Below, piece by piece: positions 1 to 6,710 of a stretch of DNA of 9,093 nucleotides. Source of the stretch: Anaerolineales bacterium (GTDB taxonomy: Bacteria; Chloroflexota; Anaerolineae; 4572-78; NAK82); contig JAHELX010000227.1 of NCBI GenBank assembly GCA_024643945.1, positions 1 to 9,093 of the forward strand. The letters run 5' to 3'. How positions within the stretch are numbered: the first letter of the stretch is position 1; the number at the start of each line of letters is the position of its first letter. The notes below the pieces were generated by a model. That model was not told where the DNA came from. It worked only from the letters and a program-made list of their open reading frames with translations, and ran no database searches. Position numbers and translations under genes: made by a program.

Positions 1-16
1 CTCGATCAACTTTCAT
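1..16 (-). CDS. 5' end of an unidentified gene, cut by the window edge
   Basis: Only the first five codons are present (M-K-V-D-R, plus one base), reading off the left edge. The start is supported by an AGGAG ribosome binding site at 24-28 with a 7-nt spacer, the same motif and spacing as the corrinoid gene just upstream. It lies 70 nt after that gene's stop, on the same strand, so it is probably the next operon member. Corrinoid carrier genes are usually next to a cognate methyltransferase gene, so a methyltransferase is a reasonable expectation, but nothing in five codons shows it. Confidence 0.6.
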
Positions 17-23
17 GATAGTG

Positions 24-28
24 CTCCT
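24..28 (-). promoter_or_regulatory. Ribosome binding site of the left-edge gene
   Basis: AGGAG on the minus strand, 7 nt before the ATG at 16-14. It is the main evidence that a gene starts at the left edge. Confidence 0.6.
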
Positions 29-86
29 GTTCTGGTTTTTGCCTGGTGAGTATACCCCAATCCGACGTCGGCTCTGTGCGCAGAAG

Positions 87-770
87 CTATTCTGCAATGA
101 GTGTCCTTGCCAGGGGCGGACGTTGACCTGACTCCAGCAACCGGTCGCAGACGCGTACAGCCGATATGGCATTCAGTCCCCACCCGTCAGCTCCTATCTG
201 TTGGGCGAAATCGGCTGTGACTGGGCCGCCGCCGACGATCACGTAATATTTGTTGCGTACCCCCATCTCTTGTAGCAACTCCACCACATCTCTCTGATAT
301 GGCATCGAGGTTGTCATGAGGGATGAGAGAGCGATGAACTGCGCATGTTCACTCTCCGCCTTGTCTACAAATTCCATAGGAGAGACGCCTACCCCAAGGT
401 CAACTACGTCGAAGCCATGCACCGACAACATAGTCGCTGCTAGATTCTTCCCGATGTCGTGGATGTCACCGGTGACGGCGCCGATAACCACTTTACCCTT
501 TTTCTTCACCTCCCCCTCTGCGCTAATGTGGCGAGAGAGGACGTTCATACACTGTTTCATGGTTTCGCCGGCTAGCATCAATTGGGGGAGAAAAATCTCT
601 CCACACTCAAACTGGTCCCCAATATGGGCAATAGTGTCAGTAGCAACCTTAATAGCCTCCAATACGTTGATGCCGCTGTCAACGATTAATTGGGCTGTTT
701 CGGCAGCCGACCTGGCGTCGTAATTCAATATGCTGGCTTCAAGCTGTTGCAAGAGATCTTGTTGGTCCAT
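87..770 (-). CDS. Corrinoid (B12-binding) methyl-carrier protein, MtaC/MtbC/MtvC type
   Basis: This is a cytoplasmic cobalamin protein of the three-component methyltransferase systems. It takes a methyl group from a substrate-specific methyltransferase onto cobalt and passes it to a second methyltransferase. In the 227-residue product, a helical cap domain (B12-binding 2) covers about residues 5-82. The Rossmann-like B12 domain covers about 92-215. It carries the base-off/His-on signature D102-I-H104-D-I-G107, where H104 is the expected lower cobalt ligand, then SSL at 149-151 and GGG at 180-182. Length is normal for the family. The start at 770 is chosen because AGGAG sits 7 nt upstream. An in-frame ATG at 821 would overlap the preceding gene by 11 nt and adds 17 residues that do not look like the family. 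The gene lies 40 nt after the aldehyde oxidoreductase gene and is probably cotranscribed with it. No methyltransferase or reductive activator is seen in the window, so the methyl donor is unknown. Confidence 0.93.
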   Translation of the reverse strand: MDQQDLLQQLEASILNYDARSAAETAQLIVDSGINVLEAIKVATDTIAHIGDQFECGEIFLPQLMLAGETMKQCMNVLSRHISAEGEVKKKGKVVIGAVTGDIHDIGKNLAATMLSVHGFDVVDLGVGVSPMEFVDKAESEHAQFIALSSLMTTSMPYQRDVVELLQEMGVRNKYYVIVGGGPVTADFAQQIGADGWGLNAISAVRVCDRLLESGQRPPLARTLIAE

Positions 771-777
771 GAGTTCA

Positions 778-782
778 CTCCT
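778..782 (-). promoter_or_regulatory. Ribosome binding site that fixes the corrinoid protein start
   Basis: AGGAG on the minus strand lies 7 nt before the ATG at 770-768. It favours this start over the upstream in-frame ATG at 821-819. Confidence 0.75.
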
Positions 783-810
783 TTGTTGATCTGTCAGACT
801 TGGGTGGCGC

Positions 811-2712
811 TCAGGGCGCATCCTCTGCTACATCGAGTAAATCCAAACGTTGCAGTACCTCGCGTGTTGGCTTGCCATCTTTGTCCCAACCACGCAACGT
901 GTAATATCTATCCAACATTGCATCCCAATCATTAATCAGGCCGTAGCGTAGGGGCCTCTGGGATGTTATCATCTCACCAGTCTGTGGGTCAGCCACATAT
1001 TCGTATAGCGGCGCACGTTCCTGGGTGAACCTCTTAGGCAGGTAGTCATCCTTTCTGCTCATCCCCAGGCGCACATTGTATAATCTTTCCAAGTTGACGA
1101 TGCGCTCACCGATTTGCAACAAAGCCTGCTCTGTCATATCGTCGCCTAGAAGGGCCGAGATGCCGGGAGCCAGATCTGCCGGCAGCAAGCTGTATTGCTC
1201 GACAGTACTGAATTTGCATATCCCAAGCGAATCCGTGACGGCGCAGAAATGCTCCCCATAGACGACCAGGTCGGCCTTGTACTTTTCGTTCGCCGGGTCC
1301 ATCAACTCAGCCACAATCTTCTCTGGGAAAATCTTTCGCGCGGCGTCCCAGTTGCCCGCGAGATCAATCGTCGGCAATGCGTACAAATGATCAGCTCCTC
1401 GATTGCTGGTGGCGTGTCCCAGGCCAAAACCCTTGGCAAAGCGGGGGTCCTGGCGCGGGAGTTCCATCCCCTTCACCTGCATCGCATAATACTCAGCGCC
1501 TTTACCAATGGCTCTGGCGGCTCGCTGTGTGCCATCGGCCAAGATAGCTCCCAACCCACGCCGATAGGCAATCCGCTCAATCAAGCCGATCAAAGTATTT
1601 TCGTCACCCCATTCTAAGGAGAGCGTGTCATCTTCCAAGAGTCCCTTTTCGTGTAACTCCAGAGCGAAAGCAATCGTGACGCCAGTCGAGATGGTGTCAA
1701 GACCATATTCATTGCACAGAGAATTAGCATAGATGATCGCTTCGGGGTTGCTGATCCAGCACATCGGCCCCAAGGCATTGGTGGTTTCGTATTCCGGCCC
1801 TTCCAGTTCAACCGAATATGGTCGCTGACTCACCAAAGACTGGCGACTACAGGTGATTGGACAGGCATAACACCCTTTGTGATGGTGCAGATAGGCATCA
1901 AAGGCGGCGGCATTGACTTTTTCGATAAATGGAACCTGGACCAACTGATGATTCTTGGCCGGTTGATCGCCGCTGACATTCTTGGGGTCCATCAGGACCA
2001 AAGTCCCGTAACGGCGTAATCCGTCAAGGTGTGGATCAGCCTGCAACTTCTGGGCGGCCACTTTTGCCTCTTGACGGAAATGGGGTGGTAATCCAGGCCT
2101 GCTGGAAGCGTGAACATGTATGGCTTTGAGATTCTTGCTCCCCATGACCGCTCCAGGTCCCCCGCGCGCTGCTGCTCGCGAGAAATCATTCATAATGGCC
2201 GAGATGTACACCAGGTTTTCCCCAGCAGGCCCGATACAAGCGACTCTCCCAGCCTGTGGGGAAGGGTCTGTTCCTAGCAGCGCGTGGTGCGTCTCGCTCA
2301 CCGGGGTGCCCCAAAGTTCTGTAGCGTCTCGGATTGAAATGCTGTAATCAAAGACCTGCAACACGCTTGGCTTTGGGGCCCGTCCTTTGATAATCAGGGC
2401 ATCGTAGCCTGCGTGTTTCAGCTCTGCGGCGAAGAATCCGCCACTATTAGCATAGCCATAGGCACCCGTTAACGGGGATTTGAAGGTCACGTGAAGGCGG
2501 GAAGATGTCGGCCAGGGGGACCCTGCCAGCGCGCCTGCCGTAAAGATCAGGGCGGTATCAGGGGAGAGTGGATCGACTTGTGACCCGACTAAATCGTAGA
2601 GCAGTCTGACGCCCAGTCCGCGCCCACCTAGGAATCGCCGTAGTTCATTGGAGTCGTTCTCCAGGATGTTGACCTCGCCATTTGATAAATTGATGAACGC
2701 TGATTTTCCCAT
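811..2712 (-). CDS. Tungsten-type aldehyde:ferredoxin oxidoreductase (AOR family)
   Basis: The family oxidises aldehydes to carboxylic acids in the cytoplasm, passing electrons to ferredoxin through one 4Fe-4S cluster and a tungsten (rarely molybdenum) bis-pterin cofactor. The 633-residue length is normal. The N-terminal domain holds GGRGLG at 29-34, the TGALAGS and TGAYGYANSGG segments (58-92), and the pterin-region ARGGPGAVMGSKNLKA (182-197). Cluster cysteines are C281-x2-C284-x3-C288 plus C499. The second pterin motifs are NEYGLD (334-339) and DSLGIC (494-499), matching the DxxGL(D/C) pair, although the first has Asn in place of Asp. The acid-base region shows EGPEYET (304-310) and NRGADH (437-442), with H442 the likely catalytic histidine. 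The C-terminal RGWD-x-DGKPT block is typical. GGAG lies 8 nt upstream of the start, and the gene begins 21 nt after the molybdopterin-subunit stop. No dedicated ferredoxin or maturation gene is seen. The aldehyde substrate is unknown. Confidence 0.95.
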   Translation of the reverse strand: MGKSAFINLSNGEVNILENDSNELRRFLGGRGLGVRLLYDLVGSQVDPLSPDTALIFTAGALAGSPWPTSSRLHVTFKSPLTGAYGYANSGGFFAAELKHAGYDALIIKGRAPKPSVLQVFDYSISIRDATELWGTPVSETHHALLGTDPSPQAGRVACIGPAGENLVYISAIMNDFSRAAARGGPGAVMGSKNLKAIHVHASSRPGLPPHFRQEAKVAAQKLQADPHLDGLRRYGTLVLMDPKNVSGDQPAKNHQLVQVPFIEKVNAAAFDAYLHHHKGCYACPITCSRQSLVSQRPYSVELEGPEYETTNALGPMCWISNPEAIIYANSLCNEYGLDTISTGVTIAFALELHEKGLLEDDTLSLEWGDENTLIGLIERIAYRRGLGAILADGTQRAARAIGKGAEYYAMQVKGMELPRQDPRFAKGFGLGHATSNRGADHLYALPTIDLAGNWDAARKIFPEKIVAELMDPANEKYKADLVVYGEHFCAVTDSLGICKFSTVEQYSLLPADLAPGISALLGDDMTEQALLQIGERIVNLERLYNVRLGMSRKDDYLPKRFTQERAPLYEYVADPQTGEMITSQRPLRYGLINDWDAMLDRYYTLRGWDKDGKPTREVLQRLDLLDVAEDAP

Positions 2713-2733
2713 CCGGTGAGCTCCAAATCCCTT

Positions 2734-5067
2734 TTACAGAGTCTGCAATCCCAACTTGCACGCGCTGGCCAAGCCCTTCTGCCGCAGTTCGTGACCTAGT
2801 AACATCCGCTCGAGATTAGCTGGCAGGTGACGCACACGCCGCCCGGTCGCCTGGAAAATTGCGTTGAGGATGGCCGGCGCCGCCGGGACCATGGCCGGCT
2901 CTGCAACATTTTTCGCGCCATACGGCCCTTCCGAGAACGGCTTTTCCACAAACACGACTTTGATCTCCGGCACGTCCAGGGCGGTGGGAATCAGATACTC
3001 GTTAAAGTTGACTGACTGCAAGTAGCCATCGGCAAAGATGGCTTCCTCGAATAAGGCATAGCCCAATCCCTGAGCGACACCGCCATAGACCTGTCCATAG
3101 GCTCCCTGGGGGAAAACCACCTTGCCCGGGTCGTGCGCAGCCCAAAATCCGATTACCTCGGTTTGGCCAGTGCGTAAGTCCACTTCTACCTCGGCCACAT
3201 GGGCACCGAAGTGGTATGCGAAATAGGGGGTACCACGTCCCTGATGATGGTCCCATGTAATCTGTGGCGCGCTCCATTTGCCGTGGGCCGATAAGGTCAA
3301 TCCCATCGTCCGGGCATGATCCACCACTCTCTTCCAAGGGACAGGCTCCTCACTGGGCCCGATGTAACTCTCATAGCTGCGGATCAACTTGTGTAAATGG
3401 CAGCCCAGCAAGTCCGCTGCAGCCAGGTCGAGCAGTTGGGCCAGGTTGCGTGCGGCCACCCGCACGGCATTACCGCCTAATATGGTGGAACGGCTGGCCA
3501 CAGTGGGGCCCGACTCCAGGGCTGTCTGGGTATCGGGACGCAGCATTCGGATGCTTTCCGGGTGCACTCCCAGTTCTTCGGCAGCAATCAGTGTGAAAAC
3601 GGTGCGCGAGCCAGTGCCATAATCCGTCAGCCCGGAGGTCAGCACAATGGAGTAATCGTCGTGAATCTCAACGGTGCTGGCTGCGTAGTCGGCGCCCTCA
3701 GCTCCCAGGGAAGTCCCGTGGAAGAGAGCCGCTACTCCAATGCCGCGCCGCTTCTCGCGCAAGTTCTGCTGCGCATAAGCCGCCCGTTTGCGATCCCAAT
3801 CGCTGATGCGGCGCACCGTTTCCAGGCATTCAGGCAGCCCCATCGACTCCTTCAGCATCTGTCCGTGGGGTGTCTCATCACCCAACCGCAGGCAGTTCTT
3901 CAGGCGAAAATCAATGGGATCTATGCCCAGTGCATCCGCCATCTCGTCCACCGCCTGTTCAATGGCTGAACAGACCTCGGTGTTGCCAAAGCCACGGAAG
4001 GCCCCGGCATACCCATTGTTAGTGTATACGCTGACGACGTCCACGTGGCACGCCCGGTAACGGTAGGCGCCCATGGCGTGGATACTGGCGCGCCAGGCGG
4101 TGAAGGGGCTTTGGGAGGCATAGGCCCCAGAATCCAACCTTCCTTCAAACTTGCATGCCTGCAAGGTGCCGTCTCGATCCGCGCCAAGCTGGATATGTAT
4201 GCGCATAGCATCCCGCTTATAGCTGGCGATCATGCTCTCCTCACGGGAGAAGATCATGCGCACCGGCTGCCCTGTCTTAAGTGCTAGAGCCGCCACCTGG
4301 GCCGAGGATTGATAGTTCAGGTCGTCTTTTCCCCCGAAAGAACCGCCCACCGGCGGCTGGATAACCCGCACCAGGTTGGGCGGCAGATTCAACACCTTGG
4401 CCAGATTTCCCTGGTTGATAAAAGGACTCTGGTTGGAAGCGTAGACCGTTACCCCGCCGTCGGGGGTGGGGATTGCCAGCGCGCCTTCGGTCTCCAGATA
4501 GGCATGTTCTTGCGGAGATACGCTGTATTGCTGATCGATAACGACCGGACATCTTTCCAACACCGATAGTGGATCGCTCTGGCGCACATAGTGATGGTCG
4601 AGGAAATTCGGATGCCGGCCATCGGCGCGCTCGGGTCCCACTTGAGGCGCATCAGGCTCCAGCGCTCGCTCCATATCAAACAGGCCGGGTAAAAACTCTA
4701 GTTCACACATGATGGCTTGTATACCTTCCAGAGCTGCCTGGGGTGTCTCGGCGGCTACGGCTGCGATGGCTTCGCCGACGTAGCGCACTTTTTGGTAAGC
4801 CAACATGTACTGGTCGCTGACAGGAAAACCAAAGCGACCATGCTCGAAAAAATCCTCGGTGCTGATGACGGCGCGCACGCCGGGCACCTTCAATGCAGGG
4901 GTAACGTCGAGGCGGGCGATACGGGCGTGGGGCAGTTCGCTACGTAACGCCCGGGCGTAGAGCATGCCCGGCAGGCGATAGTCGGCCAGGTACTTGGCTG
5001 TGCCCAACACCTTCTCCAGCGCATCCACACGCCGGGCCGGTTTGCCAACGTATCTTAACTCGGACAT
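2734..5067 (-). CDS. Molybdopterin-binding large subunit of a xanthine dehydrogenase-family hydroxylase
   Basis: This is the catalytic subunit, which hydroxylates a carbon centre using water and a Mo-cytosine/pterin cofactor. Numbered in the 777-residue product, the N-terminal aldehyde oxidase/XDH a/b hammerhead domain covers about 15-135. The cofactor domains follow, with GGSFGGKDD (241-249), GAFRGFGN (355-362), SGPTVASRS (519-527) followed by GGNA (531-534), and GGVAQGLG (662-669). GPYGAKNVAEP (714-724) places the likely catalytic base at E723. Length is typical. The start chosen is the ATG at 5067, which follows the stop of the 2Fe-2S gene by 1 nt, suggesting translational coupling. A GTG at 5076 overlaps that gene and has no spaced ribosome binding site. 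The AGAFRGFG loop is XDH-like and lacks the AYRCSFR loop of form I CO dehydrogenase. Substrate could be a purine, other N-heterocycle, aldehyde or aromatic; the sequence alone does not decide. Confidence 0.94.
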   Translation of the reverse strand: MSELRYVGKPARRVDALEKVLGTAKYLADYRLPGMLYARALRSELPHARIARLDVTPALKVPGVRAVISTEDFFEHGRFGFPVSDQYMLAYQKVRYVGEAIAAVAAETPQAALEGIQAIMCELEFLPGLFDMERALEPDAPQVGPERADGRHPNFLDHHYVRQSDPLSVLERCPVVIDQQYSVSPQEHAYLETEGALAIPTPDGGVTVYASNQSPFINQGNLAKVLNLPPNLVRVIQPPVGGSFGGKDDLNYQSSAQVAALALKTGQPVRMIFSREESMIASYKRDAMRIHIQLGADRDGTLQACKFEGRLDSGAYASQSPFTAWRASIHAMGAYRYRACHVDVVSVYTNNGYAGAFRGFGNTEVCSAIEQAVDEMADALGIDPIDFRLKNCLRLGDETPHGQMLKESMGLPECLETVRRISDWDRKRAAYAQQNLREKRRGIGVAALFHGTSLGAEGADYAASTVEIHDDYSIVLTSGLTDYGTGSRTVFTLIAAEELGVHPESIRMLRPDTQTALESGPTVASRSTILGGNAVRVAARNLAQLLDLAAADLLGCHLHKLIRSYESYIGPSEEPVPWKRVVDHARTMGLTLSAHGKWSAPQITWDHHQGRGTPYFAYHFGAHVAEVEVDLRTGQTEVIGFWAAHDPGKVVFPQGAYGQVYGGVAQGLGYALFEEAIFADGYLQSVNFNEYLIPTALDVPEIKVVFVEKPFSEGPYGAKNVAEPAMVPAAPAILNAIFQATGRRVRHLPANLERMLLGHELRQKGLASACKLGLQTL

Positions 5068-5068
5068 C

Positions 5069-5569
5069 CTATCCACCCTTCTGATCTTTCGAGCCGCCAG
5101 ACCTTCTGGCTCGCTTCAAAGCCGTAGCCTCAATGGCGTCCACGATTTGTTGATACCCGGTACAACGACACAGATTGCCTGCCAGTGCCTCCCGGATCTC
5201 GGCACGTGTCGGCCGGGGTTTGTGCATCAGCAGCGCCTCCCCCGCTAATACCATGCCGGGGGTGCAAAAGCCGCACTGCACCGCGCCATGTTCGATAAAA
5301 TCCTCCTGCATATCGTTGGCGCCGCCATCGGGACCGCGGATGCCCTCAATGGTGATGACCTCACGCCCTGCAACTTGAAGCGCCAACACCAGGCAACTAT
5401 TGACCAGCCGCCTATCCAGGATCACCGAGCAAGCGCCACACTCGCCCACTTGGCAGCCTTCCTTCGCCCCGGTGAGGTTGAGATAGTCACGCAGTAGCGT
5501 CAACAGGGTGATATCCGGTGCGGCATCCACGGCAACCATTTGGTGATTCAGAGTAAATTCTAAGAGCAT
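5069..5569 (-). CDS. 2Fe-2S iron-sulfur small subunit of the xanthine dehydrogenase-family hydroxylase
   Basis: This subunit carries electrons from the molybdenum centre to the FAD through two 2Fe-2S clusters. In the 166-residue product, the N-terminal plant-ferredoxin-like domain has C39, C44, C47 and C59 (pattern GCQVGECGAC then NSC). The C-terminal four-helix domain has C99, C102, C134 and C136 (CGFCTPG and NLCRCTGY). All eight ligands are present and length is normal. The ATG at 5569 is chosen because family members begin with a short beta strand such as this MLLEFTLN and AGGG lies 6 nt upstream. An upstream GTG at 5629 would overlap the FAD gene and adds 20 residues outside the family pattern. 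It follows the FAD gene by 38 nt and ends 1 nt before the molybdopterin-subunit start. The last 15 or so residues are rich in Lys, Arg and Gly and are probably disordered. Confidence 0.95.
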   Translation of the reverse strand: MLLEFTLNHQMVAVDAAPDITLLTLLRDYLNLTGAKEGCQVGECGACSVILDRRLVNSCLVLALQVAGREVITIEGIRGPDGGANDMQEDFIEHGAVQCGFCTPGMVLAGEALLMHKPRPTRAEIREALAGNLCRCTGYQQIVDAIEATALKRARRSGGSKDQKGG

Positions 5570-5607
5570 GGTTATCCCTACCCAGCTTTGGATTTCATCT
5601 CCGTGTG

Positions 5608-6477
5608 CTATGCGATCTGGCCACTGCACAAAACCTGCCGCAAAGCCCGCTCGGCCAGGGCCTTGATGGCCATCTCCTTGTACTCAGTGGACCAGCGCCT
5701 GCCGGCCGTCTCGATCATGCACGCGGCAACTTTTTCGCCCGCCTCGACCAGCAGGCTCTCCACAGGCTCCTGGTCAAGCAGCATCGCCTCCACCTGCTCA
5801 AGACGCCGCGTACGCGGAGTGGCTGCGCCAGGCGTCAGGCGTACAAAATCCACCACGCCTTGACTTGTAGTCCGCCCCATAGTCGCCATGCTTAATCTCG
5901 AAATAGACTGGGCCTTGCGACGACCTAGCTTAATAAACGCCGAGCGCACGCCCTCCGGTGGGAGGGGAAAACTGAAATGCGTCAAGAGTTCTCCATTCTT
6001 GACCTGGCTGCGATTAGGTCCGATGATGAGCTCACTGACCGGTATGCGCCGCTCGCCCTGCATACTGCGTAGATGAGCCACCGCCTCCAGACAAACCAGT
6101 GGGGGCAGCGAGTCGGCGCAGGCAGCCGCGTTGACCACATTGCCTCCCAACGTGCCAAGATTGCGGATCTGGAGACTACCAACGCCCTGGCACGCCTCAA
6201 CCAGAAAGGGAGCTACCTGCTTTAGAAGCTGGCTCTCGATGGCCTGGGTAAAGGTAACCCCCGCTCCCAGGCGAACGACCGTGTCGTCCCGCTCAATCAT
6301 CTTCAATTCCGGAAGCAGGCTGATGTCCACCAGACGGTCGAACCAGGGGTGCTGCTCGCGGAGATAAACCAGTATGTCCGTCCCCCCGGCCAAGGGCTTG
6401 CTGACCATATCTGGTTCATTCAGGAGTTCAATCGCCTCATCCAAAAAGCGGGGTCGCACGTAACCAAATCTGGCCAT
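5608..6477 (-). CDS. FAD-binding medium subunit of the xanthine dehydrogenase-family hydroxylase
   Basis: This CoxM-like flavoprotein subunit passes electrons from the 2Fe-2S subunit to the final acceptor. In the 289-residue product the FAD pyrophosphate motifs are AGGTD (30-34) and IRNLGTLGGNVVNAAACADS (104-123). The CO dehydrogenase flavoprotein C-terminal domain begins near 178 with the KLGRRKAQSISRL block. Length is standard, with no sign of the extra 4Fe-4S insertion known in 4-hydroxybenzoyl-CoA reductase HcrB. The start at 6477 is chosen because MARFGYVRP matches the usual family N-terminus. Its GGAG is 11 nt upstream, which is rather far, so the GTG at 6528 (17 residues longer) is not excluded. 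This is the first gene of the leftward operon, with a leader of roughly 95 nt from the predicted start point. The gene order medium-small-large is a common one in this family. Confidence 0.93.
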   Translation of the reverse strand: MARFGYVRPRFLDEAIELLNEPDMVSKPLAGGTDILVYLREQHPWFDRLVDISLLPELKMIERDDTVVRLGAGVTFTQAIESQLLKQVAPFLVEACQGVGSLQIRNLGTLGGNVVNAAACADSLPPLVCLEAVAHLRSMQGERRIPVSELIIGPNRSQVKNGELLTHFSFPLPPEGVRSAFIKLGRRKAQSISRLSMATMGRTTSQGVVDFVRLTPGAATPRTRRLEQVEAMLLDQEPVESLLVEAGEKVAACMIETAGRRWSTEYKEMAIKALAERALRQVLCSGQIA

Positions 6478-6556
6478 ATGTTCACTTTCTCCAAGACGCC
6501 CTCTAATTGCCTTATCGGGATACTCCACCGCGCCTACGGTATCATTAGTTAGTATG

Positions 6557-6568
6557 TTGTTATAACAA
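6557..6568. promoter_or_regulatory. Putative GntR operator, left copy
   Basis: TTGTTATAACAA is a perfect 12-bp palindrome just downstream of the predicted leftward start point, where a bound repressor would block transcription. Its GT-N4-AC core is compatible with the general layout of GntR-family operators. Assignment to the neighbouring GntR protein is inference from position and symmetry. Confidence 0.6.
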
Positions 6569-6580
6569 TATTGCCATTAC

Positions 6581-6609
6581 AATATAACACATGCCGCCAA
6601 CTTTGTCAA
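6581..6609 (-). promoter_or_regulatory. Leftward promoter of the hydroxylase/AOR/corrinoid operon
   Basis: On the minus strand, the -35 box TTGACA (6609-6604) is a perfect consensus. A 17-bp spacer leads to the -10 box TATATT (6586-6581), preceded by TGT to make an extended -10. The start point is expected near 6574. It is the mirror image of the rightward promoter, and the two -35 boxes are 8 bp apart. Confidence 0.85.
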
Positions 6610-6617
6610 TATCGCTA

Positions 6618-6646
6618 TTGACAAAACCGCCGATATATGTTATATT
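6618..6646 (+). promoter_or_regulatory. Rightward promoter of the GntR/dehydrogenase/kinase operon
   Basis: The -35 box TTGACA (6618-6623), a 17-bp spacer and the -10 box TATATT (6641-6646) are near-consensus sigma70-type elements. TG at 6638-6639 adds an extended -10. The start point is expected near 6653, giving a leader of about 58 nt before the regulator's ATG. Confidence 0.85.
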
Positions 6647-6658
6647 GTAATGGTGATA

Positions 6659-6670
6659 TTGTTATAACAA
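6659..6670. promoter_or_regulatory. Putative GntR operator, right copy
   Basis: This is a second exact TTGTTATAACAA palindrome, placed symmetrically just downstream of the rightward start point. The GTTATA inside it (6661-6666) recurs 22 bp upstream in the -10 region (6639-6644), about two helical turns away, which could be a second half-site. Autoregulation by the GntR protein is inferred. Confidence 0.6.
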
Positions 6671-6710
6671 CATACTAACTAGTACGCGTTCTACAGGAAG
6701 ATGTGCCATT

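Larger units (their letters stand above)
6546..6681. repeat. 136-bp near-perfect palindrome forming the divergent control region
   Basis: Arms 6546-6589 and 6638-6681 are inverted copies, matching at 42 of 44 positions; the mismatches are at 6572/6655 and 6573/6654. An inner inverted pair, 6602-6611 and 6616-6625, shares the same centre at 6613.5. The segments between (6590-6601 and 6626-6637) are mostly not symmetric. The arms are AT-rich, unlike the flanking genes. The structure contains both divergent promoters and their presumed operators, so the symmetry appears regulatory. Confidence 0.93.

Noticed and set aside
62..71. Perfect 10-bp palindrome CCGACGTCGG just after the corrinoid gene stop.
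   Set aside because: It has no loop or T-run to make it a terminator, and no second copy was noticed, so it is probably chance.
316..723. Plus-strand reading frame of 135 codons opposite the corrinoid gene.
   Set aside because: It is antisense to a gene with complete family motifs, and the translation shows no recognisable domain.
3264..3969. Several overlapping plus-strand reading frames opposite the molybdopterin subunit.
   Set aside because: They are antisense shadows produced by the codon bias of the minus-strand gene; no family motifs or ribosome binding sites support them.
2734..6477. Carbon monoxide dehydrogenase (CoxMSL), suggested by the medium-small-large gene order.
   Set aside because: The large subunit lacks the AYRCSFR active-site loop of form I CO dehydrogenase and has AGAFRGFG, as in the wider xanthine dehydrogenase family.
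5608..6477. 4-Hydroxybenzoyl-CoA reductase, which would fit an aromatic pathway.
   Set aside because: The FAD subunit is of standard length and shows no added cysteine-rich 4Fe-4S insertion, so there is no positive support.
6546..6681. A miniature transposable element or a bidirectional terminator.
   Set aside because: The arms hold well-spaced promoter elements, the arms are AT-rich, and the site lies between divergent gene starts where no terminator is expected. No target-site duplication was seen.
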